Positions 17,156 to 28,574 of a stretch of DNA of 64,000 nt are shown piece after piece. The stretch lies in the NCBI RefSeq assembly GCF_017491605.1, contig NZ_JAFGYY010000004.1:162011-226010 (forward strand), read 5' to 3'. The notes under the pieces were generated by a model that saw only the letters and a list, made by a program, of their open reading frames with translations, was not told the origin of the DNA and made no database searches. This stretch comes from Pseudomonas sp. 30_B. GTDB taxonomy: Bacteria > Pseudomonadota > Gammaproteobacteria > Pseudomonadales > Pseudomonadaceae. The translations under genes and the position numbers were made by a program. Position 1 is the first letter of the stretch. Every line of letters begins with the position of its first letter.

Positions 17156-17962
17156 TCAGCTCTGCTGCGCCGCATAGAGGCTGGAGACGGCCTCCAGGTC
17201 TTCGATGATGCGGTCGGAATACTTGTTGATCAGGAAGGGCACGCTGTTCTTGTTGTAGTTCTGCAGCGACTTCTCGATGTAGTGCCACTTGATCGCCACT
17301 GAACGCAGCGCCTTGCCGATCTCCGGTGTGGTCTGCGGCGCCTGCTGCAGCTTCACCAGGTTGATCGCGAAACGGTTGGCCAGGTCATCCAGCGGGCGCT
17401 CCTCGCCGCCGCCGAAGAAGCTCGCGCCGACCGAGGCGTTGCGCGAGGCGTAGTCCACGGCGATGTCCTGCATCAGCAGGCTCTGCTCACGGGTCTGCTG
17501 GGTCAGCGGCGGGACCTTGCTGCCGCTTTCATCCTGGATCTTCGTGTAGAGCTGGTCGGCGGTCTCCAGCAGCTTGCGATTCTGCGTCGCGAGGTCGGCC
17601 ACCGGCTGCAGGTCGGTATAGCCGCTCTTGTCCAGCGCGCCGGTCAGCGTCTGCAATTGCGCCGCATAGCCTTTCCACTGGTCCTGGAGTTGCGCCTTGA
17701 GTTTCGTGGATTCGGTGCCGGGCATGGTCCCCAGCTTGCCCAGCGCTTCACCGGCACTCTGTGAGGATGCCTCCACCAGCCGTGCGTACTTCTGGTCGCC
17801 TTCCATCGCATTGAACATGAAGAAGTCCCCCAGGCTGCGCTGGGCGGCCAGGCGCATCTGGTGGAGGCTGAGCAGGTCGCTGGCGGCATCCGCCATGGCG
17901 AAGAGGGGGAGGGCAGTAAGTGCGAATGCAGACAACAGACGTACAAGCGAACGGCTTGTCAT
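17156..17962 (-). CDS. Periplasmic helical protein of unknown function
   Basis: 268 residues from the ATG at 17962, which has AAGGAG eight bases upstream and starts a classic signal peptide (SLVRLLSAFALTALPLFAMADA, cleavage near residue 24). The longer frame upstream has no ribosome site. The mature part is almost entirely helical, with sensor-like four-helix-bundle character (LLSLHQMRLAAQRSLGDFF). This resembles PilJ-type N-terminal sensor domains weakly; I do not assign it. No transmembrane segment follows, so it would be soluble in the periplasm. Confidence 0.7.
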   Translation of the reverse strand: MTSRSLVRLLSAFALTALPLFAMADAASDLLSLHQMRLAAQRSLGDFFMFNAMEGDQKYARLVEASSQSAGEALGKLGTMPGTESTKLKAQLQDQWKGYAAQLQTLTGALDKSGYTDLQPVADLATQNRKLLETADQLYTKIQDESGSKVPPLTQQTREQSLLMQDIAVDYASRNASVGASFFGGGEERPLDDLANRFAINLVKLQQAPQTTPEIGKALRSVAIKWHYIEKSLQNYNKNSVPFLINKYSDRIIEDLEAVSSLYAAQQS

Positions 17963-18472
17963 CGTTCCATCTCCTTGGAGCCATGGGCTTCTTGTTGTTG
18001 TGTTCCACAGGTTCCAGGCGGTCCGGGCTGGCCGGCGGGCGATGTCCTTTCGTCCGACGGCAGCAGGCAGATCGCCATTGCCGTCGGACTCTAACGTGCG
18101 CTCCCGCGTTTGAACAGTTGTATACCGAGCTTTTCGGTACGCAGGTGCCAGATGCAAATTGTCACGATAGGTGTGGTGAATAGAGGTGGGTGAGCTTGCT
18201 GAATGCTCCGGCCCAGACGTTCCGGCCGCTTTGCGACTGTTGCGTCTCGCCGATTGACAAGCAACGGCTTTTGCTAGAAGGTGGGCGCACCCAAATCAAA
18301 CGGGCGTATGAATCGAGCGTTTGCCTCGTGCGAAGACTCGGACAGAACGCCCCGGCTATCGCGTCGGCGGGTGTGCCGCCAGCTTTGGGACTATCCTCGG
18401 CGACTGCCGGGCAGTCTCGATACACGGTGTCCGACGTGTGATTTCAAGCTTCCCTAGCGTGGAGATCAGTTG
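17963..18472. other. Divergent intergenic region upstream of fadB
   Basis: 510 bp without a convincing gene. It holds the promoter of the minus-strand secreted protein, a TACCGA/TCGGTA hairpin (18123-18139), a TTGACA hexamer (18254-18259) with a poor -10, and a near-match to the PsrA operator (18297-18310). The fadB leader is thus probably 150 nt or more if transcription starts near TTGACA. Confidence 0.5.
18297..18310. promoter_or_regulatory. Putative PsrA operator upstream of fadBA
   Basis: CAAAC-GGGC-GTATG matches the PsrA consensus (G/C)AAAC-N2-4-GTTT(G/C) with one mismatch. PsrA is known to repress fadBA in P. aeruginosa, and psrA itself is at 27272. Confidence 0.55.
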
Positions 18473-20620
<2,148 letters not shown>

Positions 20621-20635
20621 GTGCGCAACGAATAG

Positions 20636-21826
<1,191 letters not shown>

Positions 21827-21856
21827 CGATCCCGTCTAAGCTGTCGAAGATGGACG

Positions 21857-21888
21857 AGCCGGGGCCTTGTGCCCCGGCTTTTGTTTTT
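21857..21888 (+). terminator. Intrinsic terminator of fadBA
   Basis: AGCCGGGGC-CTTGT-GCCCCGGCT followed by TTTGTTTTT: a 9-bp stem with a T run, 30 bp after the fadA stop. Confidence 0.92.
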
Positions 21889-21973
21889 CGGCCCCGCCCG
21901 GTGGGGATTGCCGGGGACGAGGGCAACATGGACAATCGCGGCCTTTTTTCTGCCAGCCGCAAGAGGACGACCC

Positions 21974-22237
21974 ATGCAACTGCAGACCGGACTGTATCGA
22001 CACTACAAGGGGCAGCAGTACCGTGTGCTCGGTGTGGCACGACATTCCGAGACCGAAGAGACGCTGGTGATCTATCAGGCGCTGTACGGTGAATTCGGCC
22101 TCTGGGTGCGTCCGCTGAGCATGTTCACCGAAGCGGTGGAAGTGAACGGCGAGCGCGTTCCGCGCTTCGCCCTGGTCAGCGCGGAAAACGACCCGCTGGG
22201 TCTCCAGGAAGGCCCGTCCGGCGAAACCCAAGCTTGA
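21974..22237 (+). CDS. DUF1653 family protein
   Basis: 87 residues from ATG 21974 (AGAGGA six bases upstream); the longer frame starts inside the fadA terminator. A small all-beta protein with the DUF1653 core: GLYRHYKGQQYRVLGVARHS, then YQALYGEFGLWVRPLSMF. Function unknown; the domain is also found fused to other enzymes. The -35 of the topA promoter overlaps its stop codon. Confidence 0.85.
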   Translation: MQLQTGLYRHYKGQQYRVLGVARHSETEETLVIYQALYGEFGLWVRPLSMFTEAVEVNGERVPRFALVSAENDPLGLQEGPSGETQA

Positions 22238-22268
22238 CCTTGGCGTGACCGCCACTATATATAGCGGT
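22234..22268 (+). promoter_or_regulatory. topA promoter with palindromic AT island
   Basis: TTGACC (22234-22239) and TATATA (22256-22261, 16-bp spacing) form a sigma-70 promoter. The -10 lies in CTATATATAG flanked by ACCGC/GCGGT arms (22248-22268), an easily melted palindrome. Predicted start near 22269 gives a ~60-nt leader. Confidence 0.65.
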
Positions 22269-22329
22269 GCCGCTCCAAGCGCCTCCCTCCTTATTTATTC
22301 ATCTTTTCGACGCAGGAATATTCCGATCC

Positions 22330-24936
22330 ATGGGTAAATCGCTGGTCATCGTGGAATCACCGGCCAAGGCCAAGACCATCAACAAGTACCTGGGCAACCA
22401 GTACGTGGTGAAGTCGAGCATCGGCCACATCCGCGACCTGCCCACCAGCGGCTCTTCCGCTTCGAAGGAGCCTGCGGCCAAAGCGCGCAAGACGGCAGCT
22501 GAAGCGCCGGCCCTGTCGCCGAAGGAGAAGGCCAAGCGCCAGCTCTTCACCCGCATGGGCGTCGATCCGGAGCACGGCTGGAAGGCCAAGTACGAGATCC
22601 TGCCCGGCAAGGAAAAGGTGATCGACGAGCTGCGCCGCCTGGCCAAGGATGCCGACACCATCTATCTCGCAACCGACTTGGACCGCGAAGGGGAGGCCAT
22701 TGCCTGGCACCTGCGCGAGGCCATCGGCGGCGATGACTCGCGCTACAAGCGCGTGGTCTTCAACGAAATCACCAAGAAGGCCATCCAGGAGGCCTTCTCC
22801 CAGCCCGGCGAGTTGGACATCAACCGCGTGAATGCCCAGCAGGCGCGCCGCTTCCTCGATCGCGTGGTGGGCTACATGGTCTCGCCGCTGCTGTGGGCCA
22901 AGATCGCCCGTGGCCTTTCCGCCGGCCGCGTGCAGTCGGTGGCGGTGAAGCTGGTGGTCGAGCGTGAGCGCGAGATCCGTGCCTTCGTCCCGGAAGAGTA
23001 CTGGGAAGTGCATGCCGATCTCGGCACGCCGAAGAACGACAAGGTCCGCTTCGAAGTGGTGCGCGAGAAGGGCGAAGTCTTCAAGCCGCTGAACGAGGCC
23101 CAGGCCATGGCCGCCCTGGAGAAGCTCAAGGCGTCCAGCTACAGCGTCTCCAAGCGCGAGGACAAGCCGACCTCCAGCAAGCCCTCGGCGCCGTTCATCA
23201 CCTCTACCCTGCAGCAGGCCGCGAGCAACCGCCTGGGCTTCGGGGTGAAGAAGACCATGATGATGGCCCAGCGTCTCTACGAAGCCGGCTACATCACCTA
23301 TATGCGTACCGACTCGACCAACCTGTCGGCCGACGCCATCGATATGGTGCGCGGTTTCATCGACAGCGAGTTCGGCAAGAAATACCTGCCGGCCAAGCCG
23401 AACTTCTACTCCAGCAAGGAAGGCGCCCAGGAAGCGCACGAAGCGATTCGTCCGTCCGACGTCAACCTGCGTCCGACCCAGCTGTCGGGCATGGAGCGCG
23501 ACGCCGAGCGCCTGTACGACCTGATCTGGCGACAGTTCGTGGCCTGCCAGATGCCGCCGGCCGAATACCTGTCTACCACCGTCAGCGTTGCCGCCGGTGA
23601 CTTCGAGCTGCGTGCCAAGGGCCGCATCCTCAAGTTCGACGGTTACACCAAGGTGCTGCCGCAGCAGAGCAAGCCGGGCGAGGACGACGTCCTGCCGGAA
23701 ATGAACCAGGGCGAAGCGATGAAGCTGCTCAAGCTCGACCCGAGCCAGCACTTCACCAAGCCGCCGGCGCGTTTCTCCGAAGCCAGCTTGGTCAAGGAGC
23801 TGGAAAAGCGCGGCATCGGCCGTCCGTCCACCTACGCGGCGATCATCTCCACCATCCAGGAGCGCGGCTACGTCACCACCCACAACCGCCGCTTCTACGC
23901 GGAAAAGATGGGCGACATCGTCACCGACCGCCTCAACGAGAGCTTCTCCAACCTGATGGACTACGGCTTCACCGCCGGAATGGAAGAGCACCTCGATGAC
24001 GTGGCGCAGGGCGAGCGCGACTGGAAACACCTGCTGGACGAATTCTACGGCGACTTCCGCAAGAAGCTCGACTTGGCCGAAGCTGCCAACGACGGCATGC
24101 GCGCCAACCAGCCGACCCTGACCGACATCCCCTGCCGCGAGTGCGGCCGGCCGATGATGATCCGTACCGCCTCCACCGGCGTGTTCCTCGGCTGCTCGGG
24201 CTACAGCCTGCCGCCGAAAGAGCGCTGCAAGGCCACGATCAACCTGATTCCGGGCGACGAAATCGCTGCGGATGACGAAGGCGAATCCGAATCCCGCGTA
24301 CTGCGTGGCAAGCACCGCTGCCCGATCTGCAGCACCGCGATGGACGCCTACCTGGTCGACGAGAAGCGCAAGCTGCACATCTGCGGCAACAACCCGGACT
24401 GCGCCGGCTACGAGATCGAAGAAGGCCAGTACCGCATCAAGGGCTACGAAGGCCCGAGCCTGGAATGCGACAAGTGCGGCAGCGAGATGCAGCTCAAGAC
24501 CGGCCGTTTCGGCAAGTTCTTCGGTTGCACCAATCCGACCTGCAAGAACACCCGCAAGCTGCTGAAGAACGGCGAGCCCGCCCCGCCGAAGATGGACGCC
24601 ATCCGCATGCCGGAACTCAAGTGCGAGAAGGTGGACGACATCTACGTACTGCGTGACGGCGCTTCCGGCCTGTTCCTGGCCGCCAGCCAGTTCCCGAAGA
24701 ACCGCGAGACTCGCGCTCCGCTGGTGGCCGAACTGGTGCCGCACAAGGATGAGCTGGATCCGAAGTACCACTTCCTGCTTGCCGCTCCCGCAAAGGACCC
24801 GGATGGCCGCCCGGCGGTGATCCGCTTCAGCCGCAAGACCAAGGAGCAGTACGTGCAGTCCGAGGTCGACGGCAAACCCACCGGCTGGCGTGCGTTCTTC
24901 GACGGCGGCAAGTGGAAGGTCGAAGACAAGCGCTGA
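22330..24936 (+). CDS. topA: DNA topoisomerase I
   Basis: 868 residues from ATG 22330 ([17 protein letters not shown]); earlier in-frame codons are in the promoter. The N-terminal TOPRIM domain includes [13 protein letters not shown], the active-site tyrosine is Y324 in [12 protein letters not shown], and the C-terminus has three four-cysteine zinc ribbons (CREC...[16 protein letters not shown]...CGNNPDC, CDKC...CTNPTC). It relaxes negative supercoils. Length equals P. aeruginosa TopA. An insertion rich in Ala/Lys near residues 40-65 ([17 protein letters not shown]) is typical of pseudomonads. Confidence 0.97.
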   Translation: MGKSLVIVESPAKAKTINKYLGNQYVVKSSIGHIRDLPTSGSSASKEPAAKARKTAAEAPALSPKEKAKRQLFTRMGVDPEHGWKAKYEILPGKEKVIDELRRLAKDADTIYLATDLDREGEAIAWHLREAIGGDDSRYKRVVFNEITKKAIQEAFSQPGELDINRVNAQQARRFLDRVVGYMVSPLLWAKIARGLSAGRVQSVAVKLVVEREREIRAFVPEEYWEVHADLGTPKNDKVRFEVVREKGEVFKPLNEAQAMAALEKLKASSYSVSKREDKPTSSKPSAPFITSTLQQAASNRLGFGVKKTMMMAQRLYEAGYITYMRTDSTNLSADAIDMVRGFIDSEFGKKYLPAKPNFYSSKEGAQEAHEAIRPSDVNLRPTQLSGMERDAERLYDLIWRQFVACQMPPAEYLSTTVSVAAGDFELRAKGRILKFDGYTKVLPQQSKPGEDDVLPEMNQGEAMKLLKLDPSQHFTKPPARFSEASLVKELEKRGIGRPSTYAAIISTIQERGYVTTHNRRFYAEKMGDIVTDRLNESFSNLMDYGFTAGMEEHLDDVAQGERDWKHLLDEFYGDFRKKLDLAEAANDGMRANQPTLTDIPCRECGRPMMIRTASTGVFLGCSGYSLPPKERCKATINLIPGDEIAADDEGESESRVLRGKHRCPICSTAMDAYLVDEKRKLHICGNNPDCAGYEIEEGQYRIKGYEGPSLECDKCGSEMQLKTGRFGKFFGCTNPTCKNTRKLLKNGEPAPPKMDAIRMPELKCEKVDDIYVLRDGASGLFLAASQFPKNRETRAPLVAELVPHKDELDPKYHFLLAAPAKDPDGRPAVIRFSRKTKEQYVQSEVDGKPTGWRAFFDGGKWKVEDKR

Positions 24937-24944
24937 TGGAAGGC

Positions 24945-24971
24945 GCGCCCCGCTGAGGCGGGGCGTGCTTA
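24945..24971 (+). terminator. Hairpin downstream of topA
   Basis: GCCCCGC (24947-24953), loop TGAG, GCGGGGC (24958-24964), 10 bp after the stop. The following bases are not T-rich, so termination may be partial, with read-through into 25005. Confidence 0.6.
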
Positions 24972-25004
24972 TACTGCCGACGTGGATTGCGAGAGGGCCT
25001 GGCC

Positions 25005-25526
25005 ATGGCGCACGAACTCTATACCCGTACCAACCAGAAGCTGTTCTTCGCCGGCCTCGCCCTGGAAGCCTGGCGCACTGCCGAGTCCGCCCGCGCGATG
25101 AACGCCCAGGCGCGCATCCAGGCCGAGCGCGAAGCGGCACTGTTCCATCTCTATGGTGCGGTGCTGGGTGTGGCCCATGAGATCGCCGGTTACTACCGCC
25201 TGCCGCAGGCGGGCGCGCCGCGCGTCGACATGCTGCTGAACGCCGACGTGCTGGCCGCCGCCCCGAGCCCGGAGCTGGCGGAAATGGTCGAGCTGGCGCA
25301 ATCGCCGGAAGCCTGGTTGGGCCGCCTGCTGGCCACCTACGCTGCGCTGTTCCAGCCGCCGAGCGAGCCGAAGAAGGCCAAGGTCGATCCGACCCAGCCG
25401 CTGATCCAGGCGGTGAATGTCGATGACGAAGCGCCGGTCGAGTTGAGCAACGACGAGCTGGAAGCCTGGCGGAAATCCCTGAAAGAGCTGGTGCTGCGCT
25501 TCCGCGCCTCGCTGACCGAGCTCTGA
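25005..25526 (+). CDS. Uncharacterised helical protein (possible DUF6586)
   Basis: 173 residues from the ATG at 25005, with GAGAGGG seven bases upstream (a TTG 18 bp earlier is a weaker choice). Soluble and Ala/Leu/Glu-rich helical, starting MAHELYTRTNQKLFFAGLAL. I recall a Pseudomonas family of unknown function with this start (DUF6586), always near topA. No catalytic motif seen. Confidence 0.75.
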   Translation: MAHELYTRTNQKLFFAGLALEAWRTAESARAMNAQARIQAEREAALFHLYGAVLGVAHEIAGYYRLPQAGAPRVDMLLNADVLAAAPSPELAEMVELAQSPEAWLGRLLATYAALFQPPSEPKKAKVDPTQPLIQAVNVDDEAPVELSNDELEAWRKSLKELVLRFRASLTEL

Positions 25527-25637
25527 TTGGTGCATTGATCCACAGCTGCGACCAGTCGGTCGGCCCGAGGAATGTTGCACTAGGGTGTAGCGAATGTGGC
25601 TGTTACACTACGGGTTCTGCTGTGGAGAACCTTCGCT

Positions 25638-25877
25638 ATGCCAACCTCATTTCTGGAAATCGTAGAGCTGCCTGACGGGCGTATCGTGCTGCGTCGCGCG
25701 GATGATGAGGAGTCGCTGGTGACCCTGGAGTTCTCCGCTGACGCCAAAGGCTTCCTGCAGGGCCAGCACATCGAAATCGCCAAGGCGATGTTCAATGTCG
25801 GCGTGCAGATGGCTGGCCGCCTTGCCGAAGGTGGCGACATGGGCATGGACGACGAAGGTCCGCGCGTCCTGCACTGA
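25638..25877 (+). CDS. Small conserved hypothetical protein
   Basis: 79 residues from the ATG at 25638 (GGAGA about nine bases upstream). Acidic, beta-strand-rich N-terminal half (FLEIVELPDGRIVLRRAD) and a helical C-terminal half (EIAKAMFNVGVQMAGRLAEGG). No family name recalled. It sits between the helical protein and the SOS gene sulA, as in P. aeruginosa by memory. A convergent terminator separates it from sulA. Confidence 0.75.
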   Translation: MPTSFLEIVELPDGRIVLRRADDEESLVTLEFSADAKGFLQGQHIEIAKAMFNVGVQMAGRLAEGGDMGMDDEGPRVLH

Positions 25878-25886
25878 ATCCCGCTA

Positions 25887-25912
25887 CTTCGCCGCATTCG
25901 CGGCGAAGCTTC
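25887..25912. terminator. Bidirectional hairpin between the 79-residue gene and sulA
   Basis: CTTCGCCGC (25887-25895) pairs with GCGGCGAAG (25900-25908), placed between two convergent stop codons; a T-rich stretch follows on the plus strand. Confidence 0.65.
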
Positions 25913-25916
25913 TGTT

Positions 25917-26390
25917 TCAACCCAGACGAATGTTCAGGCTCTGCGCCTGGCCGGTAACGGCTGCGCGGGACAGCTGTGCGCGCGCCTTGGCGTTTAGATT
26001 CAGCCAGCTCACCACGGTATGACTGTTGCCCAGGCGCAGCGCCTCGCAGGCCAGGGCTTGTGCGGCGGCCTGGTCGCGCGCCGGCAGCAGCAGGATGCGT
26101 TCGCGGTTCAGGCCGGCCTTGCGTAGCCAGTCCGGAGTCAGGCTGGAGGGCGGGGCGATCAGCGTCAGCCAGCGGGAGTCACTTTCCTCGCTCAGCTCGC
26201 GGAGCATCGGCGCCAGCAGTGTCAGGCACTGGCCGGGGAGGCCGCGCAGGGCGATTTCGCTGAAGGCGCGTTCGTCATCAGCGGGCTCGTCTTCCATCAG
26301 CTCCGGAAGCAGGGGAGCAGTACCGCTCGCCCAGAGTGCTTCCTGGAACAGCGGGAGTTGCGGCAGGTTCAGCGGCTGCGGGTACTGCAT
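25917..26390 (-). CDS. sulA: SOS cell division inhibitor SulA
   Basis: 157 residues. RecA-like SulA fold with LRELSEESDSRWLTLIAPP, WLRKAGLNRERILLLP and HTVVSWLNL, the FtsZ-contacting regions. It blocks FtsZ polymerisation during DNA damage. It starts 13 bp after the lexA stop on the same strand and has no LexA box of its own, so it is transcribed from the lexA promoter and induced with it. This is the Pseudomonas arrangement, not the separate E. coli one. Confidence 0.93.
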   Translation of the reverse strand: MQYPQPLNLPQLPLFQEALWASGTAPLLPELMEDEPADDERAFSEIALRGLPGQCLTLLAPMLRELSEESDSRWLTLIAPPSSLTPDWLRKAGLNRERILLLPARDQAAAQALACEALRLGNSHTVVSWLNLNAKARAQLSRAAVTGQAQSLNIRLG

Positions 26391-26403
26391 GGATATCTCC
26401 TGT

Positions 26404-27018
26404 TCAGCGACGGATCACGCCGACGCTCAAGCCTTCGATGATCAGTTCCTGTTCCTTGAGATCGACCTCGATGGGGGCGAACTCGGGATTCTCGGCGATC
26501 AGCCAGACCTTGCTGCCTTCGCGCTTGAAACGCTTTACCGTCACTTCTTCACCCAGGCGGGCGACCACGATCTGGCCGTTGCGCGCTTCGCGGGTGACGT
26601 GCACGGCGAGCAGGTCGCCGTCCATGATGCCGACGTCTTTCATGCTCTGCCCGCGCACGCGCAGCAGGTAGTCGGCCGGCGGGTTGAAGAAGGTGGGATT
26701 GATCCGGCAGGTGTCGTCGACGTTCTGCTCGGCGAGGATCGGCGCGCCGGCGGCGACGCGGCCGATGATCGGCAGCTCGTCTTCGTTGGCGGCGGCCTTG
26801 GGTTCGAAGCCAGGGATGCGGATGCCACGGGAGGCGCCCGGGGTCATCTCGATGGCGCCTTTGCGGGCGAGGGCCTTCAGGTGCTCCTCGGCGGCGTTGG
26901 GCGATTTGAAGCCGAGTTCCTGGGCGATTTCCGCACGGGTGGGCGGATAGCCGTTGTCTTCCAGGCAGCGTTTGATGAAGGCGAGGATTTCGGCTTGGCG
27001 CGGCGTCAGCTTCAGCAT
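26404..27018 (-). CDS. lexA: SOS repressor LexA
   Basis: 204 residues from ATG 27018; a longer frame would run through the operators. An N-terminal winged HTH ([23 protein letters not shown]) is followed by the self-cleavage site A90-G91 (VAAGAP) and the Ser-Lys dyad S125 (GQSMKDVG) and K162 (TVKRFKR), all at the positions of P. aeruginosa LexA. RecA-stimulated autocleavage derepresses SOS genes. Two LexA boxes overlap its promoter. First gene of a lexA-sulA operon. Confidence 0.98.
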   Translation of the reverse strand: MLKLTPRQAEILAFIKRCLEDNGYPPTRAEIAQELGFKSPNAAEEHLKALARKGAIEMTPGASRGIRIPGFEPKAAANEDELPIIGRVAAGAPILAEQNVDDTCRINPTFFNPPADYLLRVRGQSMKDVGIMDGDLLAVHVTREARNGQIVVARLGEEVTVKRFKREGSKVWLIAENPEFAPIEVDLKEQELIIEGLSVGVIRR

Positions 27019-27027
27019 GTCCATACT

Positions 27028-27043
27028 CTGGCTTTTTATACAG
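27028..27043. promoter_or_regulatory. LexA box 1 (proximal)
   Basis: CTG-GCTTTTTATA-CAG, a 16-bp CTG-N10-CAG SOS box ten bases before the lexA start codon. Confidence 0.9.
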
Positions 27044-27046
27044 TGA

Positions 27047-27062
27047 CTGGAATTATATACAG
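27047..27062. promoter_or_regulatory. LexA box 2 (distal)
   Basis: CTG-GAATTATATA-CAG, a second SOS box three bases from the first, overlapping the -10 of the lexA promoter. Confidence 0.92.
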
Positions 27063-27079
27063 TGAAGGCGCTCTGGCAA
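27052..27079 (-). promoter_or_regulatory. lexA-sulA promoter
   Basis: On the minus strand TTGCCA (27074-27079) and TATAAT (27052-27057), 16-bp spacing. The -10 is within LexA box 2, so bound LexA would occlude RNA polymerase. Confidence 0.75.
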
Positions 27080-27211
27080 TGCCTAATTTCGCGCGGCTGT
27101 CGGTGCTGCAACGGCAGATGTAACCTGTGCGGGCTGGCAAGCGTCTTGCTGAAGGTTGAAATCAGCTTGTCGCATTGCCCATGTTTTTGTTAACAATCGG
27201 TCGCACTTTGC

Positions 27212-27241
27212 TTGACAATACAAGAGGCTGAAACGTATGTT
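27212..27241 (+). promoter_or_regulatory. psrA promoter
   Basis: TTGACA (27212-27217) followed after 18 bp by TATGTT (27236-27241), which lies inside the first PsrA operator, consistent with autorepression. Confidence 0.6.
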
Positions 27242-27256
27242 TCAAACAAGTGTTTG
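27230..27256. promoter_or_regulatory. Tandem PsrA operators
   Basis: Two perfect PsrA palindromes sharing one base: GAAAC-GTAT-GTTTC (27230-27243) and CAAAC-AAGT-GTTTG (27243-27256), 16-42 bp upstream of the psrA ATG. PsrA autoregulation through this consensus is established in P. aeruginosa and P. putida. Confidence 0.88.
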
Positions 27257-27271
27257 TCAGGCGGAGTAGCC

Positions 27272-27982
27272 ATGGCCCAGTCGGAAACCGTCGAACGCAT
27301 CCTGGATGCTGCGGAACAGCTGTTCGCGGAGAAAGGCTTCGCCGAAACCTCCTTGCGTCTGATCACCAGCAAGGCGGGGGTGAACCTCGCGGCGGTGAAC
27401 TATCACTTCGGCTCGAAGAAGGCGCTGATCCAGGCGGTCTTCTCGCGCTTCCTCGGCCCGTTCTGCGCCAGCCTCGAAAAGGAGCTGGACCGCCGCCAGG
27501 CCAAGCCTGACGCGCCGCGCGCCACACTGGAAGAGTTGCTGGAACTGCTGGTCGTTCAGGCCATGGCGGTCAAGCCGCGCAGCGGCAACGACCTGTCCAT
27601 CTTCATGCGCCTGCTGGGCCTGGCCTTCAGCCAGAGCCAGGGCCACCTGCGCAAGTACCTCGAAGAAGTCTACGGCAAGGTGTTCCGCCGCTACATGCTG
27701 CTGGTGCACGAAGCCGCGCCGCGCCTGCCGCCGCTGGAGCTGTTCTGGCGCGTGCACTTCATGCTGGGTACCGCGGTGTTCAGCATGTCCGGCATCAAGG
27801 CGCTGCGCGCCATGGCCGAGAACGACTTCGGGGTGAACACCTCCATCGAGCAGGTGATGCGCCTGATGGTGCCGTTCCTCGCCGCCGGTATGCGCGCCGA
27901 CAGCGGCGTCAGCGATCCTTCGCTGGCGGGTGCGCAGCTCAAGCCGCGCAGCAAGTCGAGCGCCGCACCCGCCAAGGTCTGA
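27272..27982 (+). CDS. psrA: TetR-family fatty-acid-responsive regulator PsrA
   Basis: 236 residues from ATG 27272, preceded by GGAG; longer in-frame starts would overlap the operators. An N-terminal TetR helix-turn-helix (RILDAAEQLFAEKGFAETS, NLAAVNYHFGSKKAL) is followed by a helical ligand domain. In P. aeruginosa PsrA activates rpoS and represses its own gene and fadBA, and long-chain fatty acids release it from DNA. Two operators lie directly upstream and a further probable one before fadB in this window, so the circuit can be seen within one segment. Confidence 0.93.
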   Translation: MAQSETVERILDAAEQLFAEKGFAETSLRLITSKAGVNLAAVNYHFGSKKALIQAVFSRFLGPFCASLEKELDRRQAKPDAPRATLEELLELLVVQAMAVKPRSGNDLSIFMRLLGLAFSQSQGHLRKYLEEVYGKVFRRYMLLVHEAAPRLPPLELFWRVHFMLGTAVFSMSGIKALRAMAENDFGVNTSIEQVMRLMVPFLAAGMRADSGVSDPSLAGAQLKPRSKSSAAPAKV

Positions 27983-28038
27983 ACAACGCCCGGCTTTGCG
28001 CTGGGCGGTGCAGGCCTGATCGGCTAAAGTAGCCGGCC

Positions 28039-28563
28039 ATGGCTGATCTCGATCTCCTCCATATTTCCCTGTCCGACCAGATGCTCTACGGCTTTGCCGG
28101 GGAGCAGCTGCGCGTGCGTCTGCCGGTCTCCACGGCGGCCAATGGCGCCGGCGAACGCAACGGCTCCGGCTGCACGCCGCGCGGATTGCATCAGGTCCGC
28201 GCGCGCATCGGTGACGGGCTGCCCAAGGGCGCGGTGCTCAAGGGGCGGCGCTGGACCGGCGAGGTCTGGACCCAGGTGCTGCACGATGAGTCTCCCGGCC
28301 GCGACTGGATTCTCACCCGCATCCTCTGGCTCAGCGGCTGCGAGCCGGGGCGCAATAGAATGGGCGAGGTCGATACCTTCCGCCGCTACATCTATCTGCA
28401 TGGCACGCCGGACTGCGAGCCCATGGGCACGCCGCTGTCCCATGGCTGTATCCGCCTGCGCAACGATGACCTGCTGGAACTCTTTCCCCGGGTTCCCCTC
28501 CATTGCCGGGTCCGAATCGAAGAGGCCGCCTGCCCCGACTGGCAGTCGCCACAACTGAATTGA
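28039..28563 (+). CDS. L,D-transpeptidase-fold (YkuD) protein without signal peptide
   Basis: 174 residues. YkuD domain with the catalytic pattern HGTPDCEPMGTPLSHGCIRL (His, then SHGC with nucleophile Cys). The domain starts at residue 4 and an in-frame TAG lies three codons upstream of the ATG, so there is no export signal: unusual for enzymes that act on periplasmic peptidoglycan. It lies 11 bp before nagZ, a cytosolic muropeptide recycling enzyme. A role in cytosolic peptidoglycan recycling, or export by another route, is possible. The activity class is supported by motifs, the location is inference. Confidence 0.85.
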   Translation: MADLDLLHISLSDQMLYGFAGEQLRVRLPVSTAANGAGERNGSGCTPRGLHQVRARIGDGLPKGAVLKGRRWTGEVWTQVLHDESPGRDWILTRILWLSGCEPGRNRMGEVDTFRRYIYLHGTPDCEPMGTPLSHGCIRLRNDDLLELFPRVPLHCRVRIEEAACPDWQSPQLN

Positions 28564-28574
28564 AAGGAATGCAC

